From Paracoccaceae bacterium (GTDB lineage Bacteria > Pseudomonadota > Alphaproteobacteria > Rhodobacterales > Rhodobacteraceae): 43,970 bases of DNA. Made by a program: the position numbers and the translations under genes. The stretch is taken from the NCBI GenBank assembly GCA_002708925.1, contig PAPN01000018.1, positions 1 to 43,970 of the forward strand, read 5' to 3'. Under the pieces are notes generated by a model, which saw only the letters and a program-made list of their open reading frames with translations, made no database searches and was not told the DNA's origin. The stretch's first letter is position 1; each line of letters begins with the position of its first letter. Shown piece by piece: positions 15,930 through 26,741 of the stretch.

Positions 15930-17591
15930 ATGTCCGACAATTTCCGCCTGACGCTGGCCCAGCTGAATCCAACCGTCGGAGACCTGGCCGGCAATGCCGC
16001 CAAGGCGCTGGATGCCTGGCAGAAGGCCAAGGCCGCCGGGGCCGATATGGTGGCCCTGCCCGAGATGTTCATCACTGGCTATAATACTCAGGATCTGGTG
16101 ATGAAGCCGGTGTTCCACCAGATGGCGATTGCCGCGGTGGAAACGCTGGCCGCGCAATGTGCCGATGGCCCGACGCTGGGGATCGGCGCTCCGGCGGTCG
16201 AGGGCGGCAAGCTCTATAATGCCTATTACATCTGCCGCAATGGCCAGGTTGTCAGCCGCGTGCTGAAGCATCACCTGCCCAATGAAACCGTTTTCGATGA
16301 GGTTCGCGTGTTTGACAGCGGCCCCCTGGGCGGGCCCTATTCGGTGGGCAATACCCGGATCGGCAGCCCTATCTGCGAGGACGCCTGGCACGAGGATGTC
16401 GCCGAAACCCTGGAGGAAACCGGCGCTGAATTCCTGCTGGTGCCCAACGGCAGCCCGTATTTTCGTGGCAAGATGGAGGTCCGTCTGAACATGATGGTCT
16501 CGCGCGTGGTTGAGACCGGGCTGCCGCTGATCTATCTGAACATGGTGGGCGGTCAGGACGATCAGGTCTTTGACGGCGGCAGCTTTGTGCTGAACCCACA
16601 TGGCGAGCTGGCCGTGCAACTGCCCGTCTTCGACGAGGCCATCGCCCATGTGAACCTGCAACGCGGCCCCGATGGCTGGCGCGCGGTGCCGGGCGAAAAG
16701 ACGCATCACCCCGATGACATGGAACAAGATTACCGCGTGATGGTGGAATCCCTGCGCGATTACATGGGGAAGACCGGGTTCAAAAAGGTGCTGCTGGGCC
16801 TGTCGGGCGGGATCGATTCCGCGCTGGTGGCCACGATTGCGGTGGATGCCTTGGGCGCTGAAAATGTGCGCTGCGTGATGCTGCCCTCGGAATATACCTC
16901 GCAGGGGTCTTTGGATGATGCCAAGGACATCGCCGAACGTCTGGGCTGCCGCTATGACTATGTGCCGATTGCCGAGGGCCGCCAGGCGATCACCAACACC
17001 CTGGCCCCGCTGTTCGAGGGCACTCAGCCCGACATCACCGAGGAAAACATCCAGTCCCGCCTGCGCGGGCTGCTGCTGATGGCCTTGTCCAACAAATTCG
17101 GGGAAATGCTGTTGACCACGGGCAATAAATCCGAGGTCGCGGTGGGCTATGCCACGATTTATGGCGACATGGCGGGCGGCTATAACCCGATCAAGGACAT
17201 GTATAAAACCCGCGTCTTTGACTGCTGCCGCTGGCGCAATGCCAACCACCGCCCCGACTGGATGCAGGGCAACGCGGGTGCGGTGATCCCGGTCTCGATC
17301 ATCGACAAGCCCCCCTCGGCCGAGCTGCGCCCCGATCAGAAAGACGAAGACAGCCTGCCCCCCTACGAGGTGCTGGACGCGATCTTGATGATGCTGGTGG
17401 ATGGCGAGGCCTCGGTGGCCGACTGCGTGGCGGCCGGGTTCGACCGCGATACCGTCAAACGGGTCGAGCATCTGCTCTATATCAGCGAATACAAACGCTT
17501 TCAGTCCGCCCCAGGTGCGCGGCTGAGCCCGCGGGCCTTCTGGCTGGACCGGCGCTATCCCATCGTGAACCGCTGGCGCGACCCCAGCTAG
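15930..17591 (+). CDS. nadE: Glutamine-dependent NAD(+) synthase
   Basis: Makes NAD from deamido-NAD, ATP and glutamine. The N-terminal nitrilase-type amidotransferase domain has the Glu-Lys-Cys triad (Glu45 in LPEMF, Lys113 in LKHHLPN, Cys149 in SPICEDAW). The C-terminal synthetase domain has the PP-loop LSGGIDSAL near residue 290. The 553-aa length fits the two-domain form. The start at MSDNFRLTLAQ is preceded by GAGGGG at good spacing; an upstream in-frame ATG lacks one. It diverges from the MORN gene across 152 bp. nadD is also in this window, about 23 kb away. Confidence 0.96.
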   Translation: MSDNFRLTLAQLNPTVGDLAGNAAKALDAWQKAKAAGADMVALPEMFITGYNTQDLVMKPVFHQMAIAAVETLAAQCADGPTLGIGAPAVEGGKLYNAYYICRNGQVVSRVLKHHLPNETVFDEVRVFDSGPLGGPYSVGNTRIGSPICEDAWHEDVAETLEETGAEFLLVPNGSPYFRGKMEVRLNMMVSRVVETGLPLIYLNMVGGQDDQVFDGGSFVLNPHGELAVQLPVFDEAIAHVNLQRGPDGWRAVPGEKTHHPDDMEQDYRVMVESLRDYMGKTGFKKVLLGLSGGIDSALVATIAVDALGAENVRCVMLPSEYTSQGSLDDAKDIAERLGCRYDYVPIAEGRQAITNTLAPLFEGTQPDITEENIQSRLRGLLLMALSNKFGEMLLTTGNKSEVAVGYATIYGDMAGGYNPIKDMYKTRVFDCCRWRNANHRPDWMQGNAGAVIPVSIIDKPPSAELRPDQKDEDSLPPYEVLDAILMMLVDGEASVADCVAAGFDRDTVKRVEHLLYISEYKRFQSAPGARLSPRAFWLDRRYPIVNRWRDPS

Positions 17592-17610
17592 GGGCCGCGC
17601 GCGGCGCGAC

Positions 17611-18540
17611 CTAGCGTTGCAGCATCAATTGATACGAGGCGGGCACATAGTGATAGCCCGCGCCGCGCGTTTCCACATAGCCCATCGCCGGGAAAGGCAT
17701 GTGATAGCCAATGAACGGCACCTTGTCGGCGGCCATCATGTCCAGCATCCGGCGGCGGGTCTGGGCGGCGGCGGCCTTGTCGCGGTCGAATTTGACCTCC
17801 CAGTCGGGATAGGCCAGCGACCAGACATAGTGATTGGCGAAATCGGCCGCCAGGATCAGCCGCTGCCCGTTGCTTTCCAGATGATAGGCCATATGCCCCG
17901 GCGTGTGGCCAAAGGCAGCCATCGCGGTTACGCCGCTGGCGACGGTGCCGCCGTCCTCCAGCATGGTCATGTGCTCGGCCAGGGGGCGCACCATCTGATC
18001 GAACCGGGCGTTTCCGGCGGCGGCTGTGGTGTCGTATTCCACCCGGCCCGTGACATAGCTGGCCTTGGCAAAGGTGGGCGCGCCATCGGTCATCAGCCCG
18101 CCGATGTGGTCTCCGTGCATGTGGGTCAGCACCACGGTGTCCACCTGATCGGCGTCATACCCGGCGGCTTTCAGCGCCTGCACCGTCGCGGCGCCTTGCA
18201 GGCCGGTATCGAACAAGATCAGCTGCGTGCCGGTGTTCACCACCGTGGGCGTAAAGAAAAACTGCGCGGCATCGGCGGGGATGTGATGGGCAGCGGATAC
18301 CTGGGCAAATTCCTGGGCCGAGACATTCATCCCGAAAATCGTCTGCGGGTCCGGCACGGTACGGGTGCCCGCCAGCAGGGCAGTGACCTCAAATTCGCCC
18401 AGCTTGACCCGGTTGTACAAGGGCGGCGCGACGCCCAGCATCTGGGCCGCCGACAGGGCGGGGCCGGCAGCGGTCATCAGCGGCAGGCTGGCCGCCCCCA
18501 ACAGGGCCGCGCGGCGCGAAATATGTGGGGCTTTCGTCAT
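17611..18540 (-). CDS. Tat-exported metallo-beta-lactamase-fold hydrolase
   Basis: A 309-aa zinc hydrolase of unknown substrate. The N-terminus SRRAALLGAA is a twin-arginine signal, so the folded enzyme would be exported to the periplasm. Metal ligands are THMHGDH (His140, His142, Asp144, His145), the GHTPGH histidine and ADFANH. The closing GYHMPF histidine is also typical. Relatives include lactonases, quorum-quenching enzymes and alkyl-sulfatase-like proteins, but I cannot choose among them. GGAGG precedes the ATG. The gene converges on nadE (19 bp between) and diverges from gltX. Confidence 0.9.
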   Translation of the reverse strand: MTKAPHISRRAALLGAASLPLMTAAGPALSAAQMLGVAPPLYNRVKLGEFEVTALLAGTRTVPDPQTIFGMNVSAQEFAQVSAAHHIPADAAQFFFTPTVVNTGTQLILFDTGLQGAATVQALKAAGYDADQVDTVVLTHMHGDHIGGLMTDGAPTFAKASYVTGRVEYDTTAAAGNARFDQMVRPLAEHMTMLEDGGTVASGVTAMAAFGHTPGHMAYHLESNGQRLILAADFANHYVWSLAYPDWEVKFDRDKAAAAQTRRRMLDMMAADKVPFIGYHMPFPAMGYVETRGAGYHYVPASYQLMLQR

Positions 18541-18702
18541 GTCTGTGGTCCTCCTCTGTGATCTGATGCTGCCCAGAGGGTAGGGCGCGCGGGCGGCGCG
18601 ACCTTTGCCCTCACGCGAATGTGACCCGCCCGCCCCGTGCCACCGATTTTCTGGACAATTCGCGCCACATGTGGAATTGGAGGCGCCAATCAGGAGATTC
18701 CC

Positions 18703-20022
18703 ATGACCACGACACGTTTTGCACCCTCGCCTACGGGTTACATTCACGTTGGTAACCTGCGCACTGCGCTGATGAACTATCTGATCGCCCGCAAGGCCGG
18801 CGGCCAGTTCATCCTGCGGATCGACGACACCGATCCCGAGCGCTCCAAGCAGGAATATGTGGATCAGATCCAGCGCGATCTGGAATGGCTGGGCCTGACC
18901 TGGGACCGGATGGAGCGTCAGTCCGAACGGCTGGATCTCTATGCCGAGGCCGCCGACAAGCTGCGCGAAATCGGTCGGTTCTACGAATGTTTCGAAAGCC
19001 CCACCGAGCTGGACCTGAAGCGCAAGAAACAGCTGAACATGGGCAAGCCTCCGGTCTATGACCGTGCGGCGCTGAACCTGTCCGAGGACGAAAAGGCCAA
19101 GCTGCGCGCCGAACGGGGCGGCTACTGGCGGTTCAAGCTGAATCAGGAACGGATCGAATGGGCTGACGGTATCTTGGGCGATATTTCCATTGATGCGGCC
19201 AGCGTTTCGGACCCGGTGCTGATCCGCGCGGACGGGCAGGTGCTGTACACCATCGCCTCGGTTGTGGATGACACGGATATGGGCGTCACGGATGTGGTGC
19301 GCGGCTCGGACCACGTGACCAACACCGCGACGCAGATTCAGATCATGGAGGCCCTGGGCCACAGCGCGCCGAATTTCGCGCATCATTCGTTGCTGACCGG
19401 CCCCCAGGGCGAGGCCCTGTCGAAACGTCTGGGCACGCTGGCGCTGAAGGATCTGCGCGAACAGGGGATCGAACCGGCCGCGGTGCTGTCGCTGATGGCG
19501 CGCCTGGGCTCGTCCGATCCGGTGGAACTGCGGACCTCGCTGGACGAGATCGCCGAAGGGTTCGATCTGACGCATTTCGGCTCGGCCCCCACGAAATTCG
19601 ACGTGCAGGATCTGTTCCCGCTGACCGGCCATTACCTGCAAGGGCTGGCCTACGAGGACATGGCCGCAGACATTCGCGCCCTGGGGGTGCCGGACGATCT
19701 GGCGGCGCAATTCTGGACGGTGACGCGCGACAATATCACCGTGAAATCCGATCTGGCGGGCTGGTGGACGCTGTGCCGCGATGGTGCCGAGCCGGACATA
19801 GCCGAAGAAGACGCCGCGTTCATTGCTCAGGCCATGGCGCTGCTGCCCGAGGGCCCGTTTGACGCGGGCACCTGGAAAGCCTGGACCTCGGCCGTGAAGG
19901 ACGCGACGGGCCGCAAGGGCAAAGGCCTGTTCATGCCGCTGCGCAAGGCGCTGACCGGGCAGGGCCACGGGCCGGATATGGGGGATCTGATGCCTCTGTT
20001 GCAGGTGGTGAAAGCGCGCTAA
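18703..20022 (+). CDS. gltX: Glutamyl-tRNA synthetase (short type)
   Basis: Class I aminoacyl-tRNA synthetase charging Glu onto tRNA. It has RFAPSPTGYIHVGN with the HIGH-type HVGN (15-18), RIDDTDPERS, and the KMSKS equivalent in EALSKRLG. At 439 aa it is shorter than canonical bacterial GluRS (about 465-470). Rhodobacterales often carry two gltX genes, and short forms in other bacteria can prefer tRNA-Gln; whether that applies here is inference. AGGAG lies seven bases before the ATG. A strong terminator follows. Confidence 0.95.
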   Translation: MTTTRFAPSPTGYIHVGNLRTALMNYLIARKAGGQFILRIDDTDPERSKQEYVDQIQRDLEWLGLTWDRMERQSERLDLYAEAADKLREIGRFYECFESPTELDLKRKKQLNMGKPPVYDRAALNLSEDEKAKLRAERGGYWRFKLNQERIEWADGILGDISIDAASVSDPVLIRADGQVLYTIASVVDDTDMGVTDVVRGSDHVTNTATQIQIMEALGHSAPNFAHHSLLTGPQGEALSKRLGTLALKDLREQGIEPAAVLSLMARLGSSDPVELRTSLDEIAEGFDLTHFGSAPTKFDVQDLFPLTGHYLQGLAYEDMAADIRALGVPDDLAAQFWTVTRDNITVKSDLAGWWTLCRDGAEPDIAEEDAAFIAQAMALLPEGPFDAGTWKAWTSAVKDATGRKGKGLFMPLRKALTGQGHGPDMGDLMPLLQVVKAR

Positions 20023-20041
20023 TCTGTTTTGGATTTCTGCG

Positions 20042-20069
20042 AAGGCCAGCCCGATGCGGCTGGCCTTTT
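20042..20069 (+). terminator. Intrinsic terminator after gltX
   Basis: AAGGCCAGCC (20042-20051) pairs with GGCTGGCCTT (20058-20067) around CGATGC, with the T-run TTTT at 20066-20069. It lies 20 bp after the gltX stop. Confidence 0.9.
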
Positions 20070-20140
20070 CGATTCAGGCGACATGCAGGCGGGGAATGTC
20101 GGCTTTGCGGTTGCGCGGCGCGGCTGGTATCCTGCGCGGA

Positions 20141-20794
20141 ATGGCGTTCAACAGCAAACAGATGCCCGAAACCGAGAGCCGCCCCGGCGGTCTTGTCATG
20201 TTTTGGCTTTTTGCGCTGCTCTTTGCCGCAGATATGGCGGTGCCGCTCGTGCTGGGGCCGTATTATCCGGGCTATTCCCATCTGCATGACACGCTCAGCA
20301 CGCTGGGGCATCGGCACAGCCCCGTCTTTGGGATCATTGCGGTTTGGCTGGTGTTTTTCGGTGTCGCGTTATGCGTTTTGACGTTTTGGAGCGGCCTTCG
20401 GGCCGGGCAAGACAGGAAGCACAGGATTTTCAGCGCGGGCCTGCTGGCCTTTGCGATGGGGGCGGGGATCGTTGCGGGGCTTTTTCCCGAAGATTTGCCG
20501 GGCGAGGCCGAAACGCTGAATGGAAAGCTGCACGGGATTGGGGCGGGGCTTGGGTCTTTGGGGCTTTTGGCCGGGCTGATGGCTGGGGCGGTGGCCGGGT
20601 CGGTAGCCGGGGCGCGCAAACTTGCCTTGGGATTGTCCTTGGTGGCCTGCGCTGGATTTGCCGTGTTTCTTGGGTCCAAGGGGCCTCAGATGTATGCCGG
20701 GCTGTGGCAGAAACTCTATCTGGGTGCGGCCTATCTGGCCGTGCTGGTGATCGTCAGAGCGGGGCTTTCAGCCGGTGGCCGTACCGATCGGTGA
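20141..20794 (+). CDS. DUF998 family membrane protein
   Basis: A 217-aa protein with about six hydrophobic segments. The GPYYPGYSHLHDTLSTLGHRHSP region after the first segment, GLFPEDLPGEAETLNGKLHGIGA between later ones, and the last WQKLYLGAAYLAVLVIV segment match the DUF998 pattern. Function is unknown. The start is uncertain: ATG at 20141 gives MAFNSKQMPETES; another ATG seven codons later would also fit, and neither has a clear ribosome-binding site. It follows gltX beyond a terminator. Confidence 0.8.
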   Translation: MAFNSKQMPETESRPGGLVMFWLFALLFAADMAVPLVLGPYYPGYSHLHDTLSTLGHRHSPVFGIIAVWLVFFGVALCVLTFWSGLRAGQDRKHRIFSAGLLAFAMGAGIVAGLFPEDLPGEAETLNGKLHGIGAGLGSLGLLAGLMAGAVAGSVAGARKLALGLSLVACAGFAVFLGSKGPQMYAGLWQKLYLGAAYLAVLVIVRAGLSAGGRTDR

Positions 20795-20850
20795 AGGGCA
20801 CTCGGACCCGGTTTGACCATCGCGATCGTGCGGTGCGGGCGCTTTCGCCC

Positions 20851-21450
20851 TTACCCCGCGCTGCGCGGGATCGGCGGGTGATCGTCCAGATGCACCACCC
20901 GCGCGCCCAGATGATCCAGCCAGTGATCCACCAGGGCGGTTTCGTCGGGGGGCAGGCTCTGGTGGCGGGGGTAATGCGGATGGGCGCGGTCATCCAGCAT
21001 CGGGGCATCCCAACCATCCGTTGTCTGGAAAAAACGGGCAACGCCGGCCTCGCCGAATTCGTGCAGATAGCCCTGCACCACCACGTCCAGATAACTGAGC
21101 AGCACCGGATGCGCCATATCCGGCGCGCCGTGTTTGCCCCTGGGGATGGAATAGATCGCCACCTGCGGATCATAGGGAAGCGGGTGGTCGGGGCTGTCTT
21201 TTAGAACCACGCGGTCATAGGCGTGTTCGCGGGCATCCAGCGCGCGCCAGTCGCCATTGGGGACGGGAGCGATCAGCCCGTCAATCGTGCTTTGCGGGTC
21301 GGGCACGGCTGTCAGAAACGCCACCGGACGCAGCGCGGTATGCCGCCAGATGCGCCTCCAGCCGCGCACGGTTGCGCGCTCGGCGTGGCCATACGCATGG
21401 GTCTGGCGGTTCACCAAAGACCCGTAGCCGAAGAAAAATACATCTTTCAT
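20851..21450 (-). CDS. Gamma-glutamylcyclotransferase-fold protein
   Basis: A 199-aa protein with the GGCT substrate loop FGYGSLVN (7-14) and the likely catalytic glutamate in DAREHAYDRV (Glu75). The fold cyclises gamma-glutamyl compounds to 5-oxoproline or, in relatives, acts on other amines; the substrate is not known. After about residue 110 it has a long His/Asp-rich region (DDRAHPHYPRHQSL, DDHPPIP) less typical of small GGCT proteins. It diverges from the Rrf2 gene, and an FNR-type box begins 20 bp before its start. No clear Shine-Dalgarno sequence is visible. Confidence 0.8.
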   Translation of the reverse strand: MKDVFFFGYGSLVNRQTHAYGHAERATVRGWRRIWRHTALRPVAFLTAVPDPQSTIDGLIAPVPNGDWRALDAREHAYDRVVLKDSPDHPLPYDPQVAIYSIPRGKHGAPDMAHPVLLSYLDVVVQGYLHEFGEAGVARFFQTTDGWDAPMLDDRAHPHYPRHQSLPPDETALVDHWLDHLGARVVHLDDHPPIPRSAG

Positions 21451-21470
21451 ACAGATAAAATGCCCCCGTC

Positions 21471-21484
21471 TTGATCCATATCAA
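21471..21484. promoter_or_regulatory. Perfect FNR/FnrL-type box
   Basis: TTGATCCATATCAA matches the FNR consensus TTGAT-N4-ATCAA exactly. Its centre is 64 bp before the Rrf2 start codon, compatible with a class II promoter starting near 21519. It is only 20 bp from the divergent gene's start, where binding would more likely block than activate. FnrL or Dnr would respond to low oxygen or nitric oxide. Confidence 0.8.
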
Positions 21485-21541
21485 TCCCAAATCCGTTGGT
21501 TTTCGGCAGTTTCAGGCAACTGTGACCCAAGGAAAACGCCC

Positions 21542-21988
21542 GTGCGCATTACCAAACGAACCAATATCGCGATCCGAGTCCTGATGTTCTGCGCTGCGAA
21601 CAATGGCCGCCTGGTGACAAAATCGGAAATTGCGGACAGGTGCAATGCCTCGGAAAATCATCTGGCGCAGGTGATCAATCAATTGGGGCAGCTGGGCTAT
21701 CTGCGCACGCAGCGGGGCCGGAACGGCGGTATCCAGCTGGGGCGCTCGACCCGTGAAATCCAGATCGGAGAGGTGTTTCGCGAACTGGAATCCAGCGTGC
21801 CCATCGCCGAGTGTTTTGCCGATGTCGATAACACCTGCCCGCTGGTGGATGCCTGCCGCCTGAAACTGGCCATCGCCGGCGCGGCCGAGGCATTCTATAC
21901 CCATCTGGATGGCATTTCCCTGGATGAGCTGGTGTGCGGCAACGATAAGCTGCTGGAAATTATGTCGCCTTTGCGCTGCACCGCATAA
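21542..21988 (+). CDS. Rrf2-family Fe-S transcriptional regulator (NsrR/RirA-like)
   Basis: A 148-aa winged-helix regulator. The Rrf2 N-terminal helix-turn-helix is clear (KRTNIAIRVLMFCAANNG, ASENHLAQVINQLGQLGYL, RGRNGGIQLG), followed by Cys91-x7-Cys99-x5-Cys105, the spacing of Fe-S ligands in Bacillus NsrR and Rhizobium RirA. The DNA-binding helix resembles NsrR (NO sensor) more than RirA (iron), but this is not decisive. It probably senses NO, iron or Fe-S status. The start is GTG with AAGGAAAA upstream. A perfect FNR box precedes the gene, so it is probably induced at low oxygen. Confidence 0.88.
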   Translation: MRITKRTNIAIRVLMFCAANNGRLVTKSEIADRCNASENHLAQVINQLGQLGYLRTQRGRNGGIQLGRSTREIQIGEVFRELESSVPIAECFADVDNTCPLVDACRLKLAIAGAAEAFYTHLDGISLDELVCGNDKLLEIMSPLRCTA

Positions 21989-22037
21989 AAACGACCCCTT
22001 GCCGTAAGAACACGACTCGTCTAATCAGATTCCATCT

Positions 22038-22186
22038 GATCGGGAGAACCGGCTTGTCCGGTGCCGAAGGAGCAACCGCCCCGGAAACTCTCAGGCCACC
22101 AGGACCGATCGGGCATTAAAACTCTGGAGAGAGGCGCGCCAGACGCGTCCGCCGAAGGGATAGCGATCTCAGGCACATGGACAGAG
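22038..22186 (+). ncRNA. Tandem glycine riboswitch upstream of gcvT
   Basis: Two glycine aptamers in series. Aptamer 1 has P1 arms GATCGG (22038-22043) and CCGATC (22105-22110) and the core strings GCCGAAGGAGCAA and ACTCTCAGG. Aptamer 2 has P1 arms CTCTG (22122-22126) and CAGAG (22182-22186) and GCCGAAGGGATAGC with ATCTCAGG. The linker is 11 bases. The layout is that of the cooperative gcvT riboswitch, which turns on glycine cleavage when glycine is abundant. A hairpin ATCAGAT-TCC-ATCTGAT (22024-22040) at the 5' side shares three bases with P1. The expression platform in 22187-22272 is unclear; CCGAG...CTCGG-GTTTT (22227-22254) is a weak terminator candidate. Confidence 0.93.
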
Positions 22187-22272
22187 GGGGCATCAAATGT
22201 TCCGTCACAGCCGTGGCGGGGGGATGCCGAGGGGGTCAGACTGTCTCGGGTTTTCGTCAAACAGGGGATGCC

Positions 22273-23397
22273 ATGACCGATCTGAAGACATTACCGCTGG
22301 ACCTGCTGCACCGCGATCTGGGCGCCAAGATGGTGCCTTTTGCCGGCTATGACATGCCGGTGCAATATGCCGCCGGCGTGATGAAGGAACATCAACATAC
22401 GCGCCGCGCCGCCGGGCTGTTCGATGTCAGCCATATGGGCCAGGTGATCCTGCGCGGCGCGGATTACGAAACCGCCGCCCTGGCGCTGGAGGCCCTGGTG
22501 CCTGTGAATATCGCCGGTCTGGGAAGGAACCGCCAGCGCTATGGGTTTTTCACCAACGATCAGGGCGGCATTCTGGACGATCTGATGCTGGCCAATCGCG
22601 GGGATCATCTGTTTTTGGTGGTGAATGCGGCCTGTAAAGAGGCAGATATTGCCCATCTGCGCACGCATCTGCCCGGCGATGTCCTGCTTGAGGTGATCGA
22701 GGATCGCGCTCTGCTGGCCTTGCAGGGGCCGGGGGCCGAGGCGGCGCTGGCGCGGCTGAACCCTGCCGTGGCGGAAATGAAATTCATGGATGTGGCCACG
22801 GTGACGTTGTTGGGGGCCGAGGCCTGGGTCTCGCGCTCGGGCTATACGGGCGAGGACGGGTATGAAATCTCGGTGCCTGCGGCGGTGGCCGAGCCGCTGG
22901 CCCGCGCCCTGCTGGAGGATGACACCGTTCTGCCTATCGGGCTGGGCGCGCGCGACAGTCTGCGGCTGGAGGGCGGTCTGTGCCTCTATGGTCATGACAT
23001 CGACGCGCAGACCTCGCCCATTGAGGCGGGGCTGGGCTGGGCTATCCAGAAAATCCGCCGGACGGGCGGGGCGCGTGCGGGGGGCTTTCCGGGCGCGGAT
23101 CGCATTCTGTCTGAATTGGAAAACGGTGCGCCCCGCGCCCGCGTGGGCCTGCGCCCCGAAGGCCGCGCCCCGATGCGCGAGGGCATGCCGCTATTCGCCA
23201 GCGAAACCGGCGGCGCGGCGATTGGACAGGTAAGCTCGGGCGGGTTTGGCCCGACGGTGCAGGGGCCGGTGGCGATGGGCTATGTGCCCGCGGACATGGC
23301 CCGCCCCGGCACAACGATCTATGGCGAAGTGCGCGGCAAACGCCTGCCTGTACAGGTGGTGGCGCTGCCCTTTGTGCCAGCAAATTTCAAACGATAA
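22273..23397 (+). CDS. gcvT: Glycine cleavage system T protein (aminomethyltransferase)
   Basis: Transfers the methylene group from the lipoyl arm of GcvH to tetrahydrofolate, releasing ammonia. The 374-aa protein has [18 protein letters not shown], a folate-binding aspartate region ([12 protein letters not shown]) and [20 protein letters not shown]. Length is typical. The ATG is preceded by AGGGGATGCC. First gene of gcvT-gcvH-gcvP and directly downstream of the glycine riboswitch; 20 bp separate it from gcvH. Confidence 0.96.
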   Translation: MTDLKTLPLDLLHRDLGAKMVPFAGYDMPVQYAAGVMKEHQHTRRAAGLFDVSHMGQVILRGADYETAALALEALVPVNIAGLGRNRQRYGFFTNDQGGILDDLMLANRGDHLFLVVNAACKEADIAHLRTHLPGDVLLEVIEDRALLALQGPGAEAALARLNPAVAEMKFMDVATVTLLGAEAWVSRSGYTGEDGYEISVPAAVAEPLARALLEDDTVLPIGLGARDSLRLEGGLCLYGHDIDAQTSPIEAGLGWAIQKIRRTGGARAGGFPGADRILSELENGAPRARVGLRPEGRAPMREGMPLFASETGGAAIGQVSSGGFGPTVQGPVAMGYVPADMARPGTTIYGEVRGKRLPVQVVALPFVPANFKR

Positions 23398-23417
23398 AGC
23401 GAACAGGGAGAAAACCG

Positions 23418-23777
23418 ATGAAATATACCGAAGATCATGAATGGCTGCGCGTGGATGGCGATGTGGTGATTGTGGGGATCACGGAACATGCCTCGACCCA
23501 GCTGGGGGACGTGGTGTTCGTGGAACTGCCCGAGATCGGCACCATGGTGTCCACCGGCGATGAGGTGGCGGTGATCGAGAGCGTGAAGGCGGCCTCGGAT
23601 ATTGCGGCGCCTTTGGATGGTGAGATTGTCGCGGTGAACGAGGCCATCGTGGATGAGCCGGGCAAGGTGAATGAGGATCCGCTGGGCGAGGCCTGGTTCT
23701 TCAAGCTGAAGGTCGACGATCTGAGCGCGCTGGATGCGTTCATGGACGAGGATGCCTATGCCGAGCTGGTTGGCTAG
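23418..23777 (+). CDS. gcvH: Glycine cleavage system H protein
   Basis: The 119-aa lipoyl carrier that shuttles the aminomethyl group between the P, T and L proteins. The lipoylated lysine is Lys57 in [15 protein letters not shown] opens the domain and GEAWFFKLK closes it. AGGGAG precedes the ATG. Second cistron of the operon. The L protein (lpd) is not in the window and is usually shared with other dehydrogenases. Confidence 0.97.
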   Translation: MKYTEDHEWLRVDGDVVIVGITEHASTQLGDVVFVELPEIGTMVSTGDEVAVIESVKAASDIAAPLDGEIVAVNEAIVDEPGKVNEDPLGEAWFFKLKVDDLSALDAFMDEDAYAELVG

Positions 23778-23821
23778 GCTCTGACGCTGGCGCGGGGGCG
23801 GTGTCGGGCCGCCTTCGGCGA

Positions 23822-23843
23822 GAGTATTTGGATCAAAAAGAAG
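23822..23843 (-). repeat. Short fragment related to the dispersed repeat
   Basis: Read on the minus strand, CTTCTTTTTGATC then CAAATACTC resembles the CTTTCTTTGCTC...AAATACTCC core of the two plus-strand copies, in opposite orientation and without the first block. It sits in the 86-bp gap between gcvH and gcvP, within an otherwise tight operon. The resemblance is partial. Confidence 0.5.
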
Positions 23844-23863
23844 CACGCGAAGGAGCAGGGACC

Positions 23864-26701
<2,838 letters not shown>

Positions 26702-26712
26702 TCACAGCAAAG

Positions 26713-26736
26713 GGCCCCGGATAACCGGGGCCTTTT
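26713..26736. terminator. Bidirectional terminator after gcvP
   Basis: GGCCCCGG-ATAA-CCGGGGCC is a perfect 8-bp stem followed by TTTT on the plus strand; the minus strand reads the same stem followed by CTTT. It separates gcvP from the convergent inositol-phosphatase gene. Confidence 0.92.
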
Positions 26737-26741
26737 GGGGC

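Noticed and set aside
18541..19968. An N-terminal extension of the metallo-beta-lactamase-fold gene by about 475 codons.
   Set aside because: The extension overlaps gltX on the opposite strand, and a Tat signal with GGAGG marks the true start at 18540.
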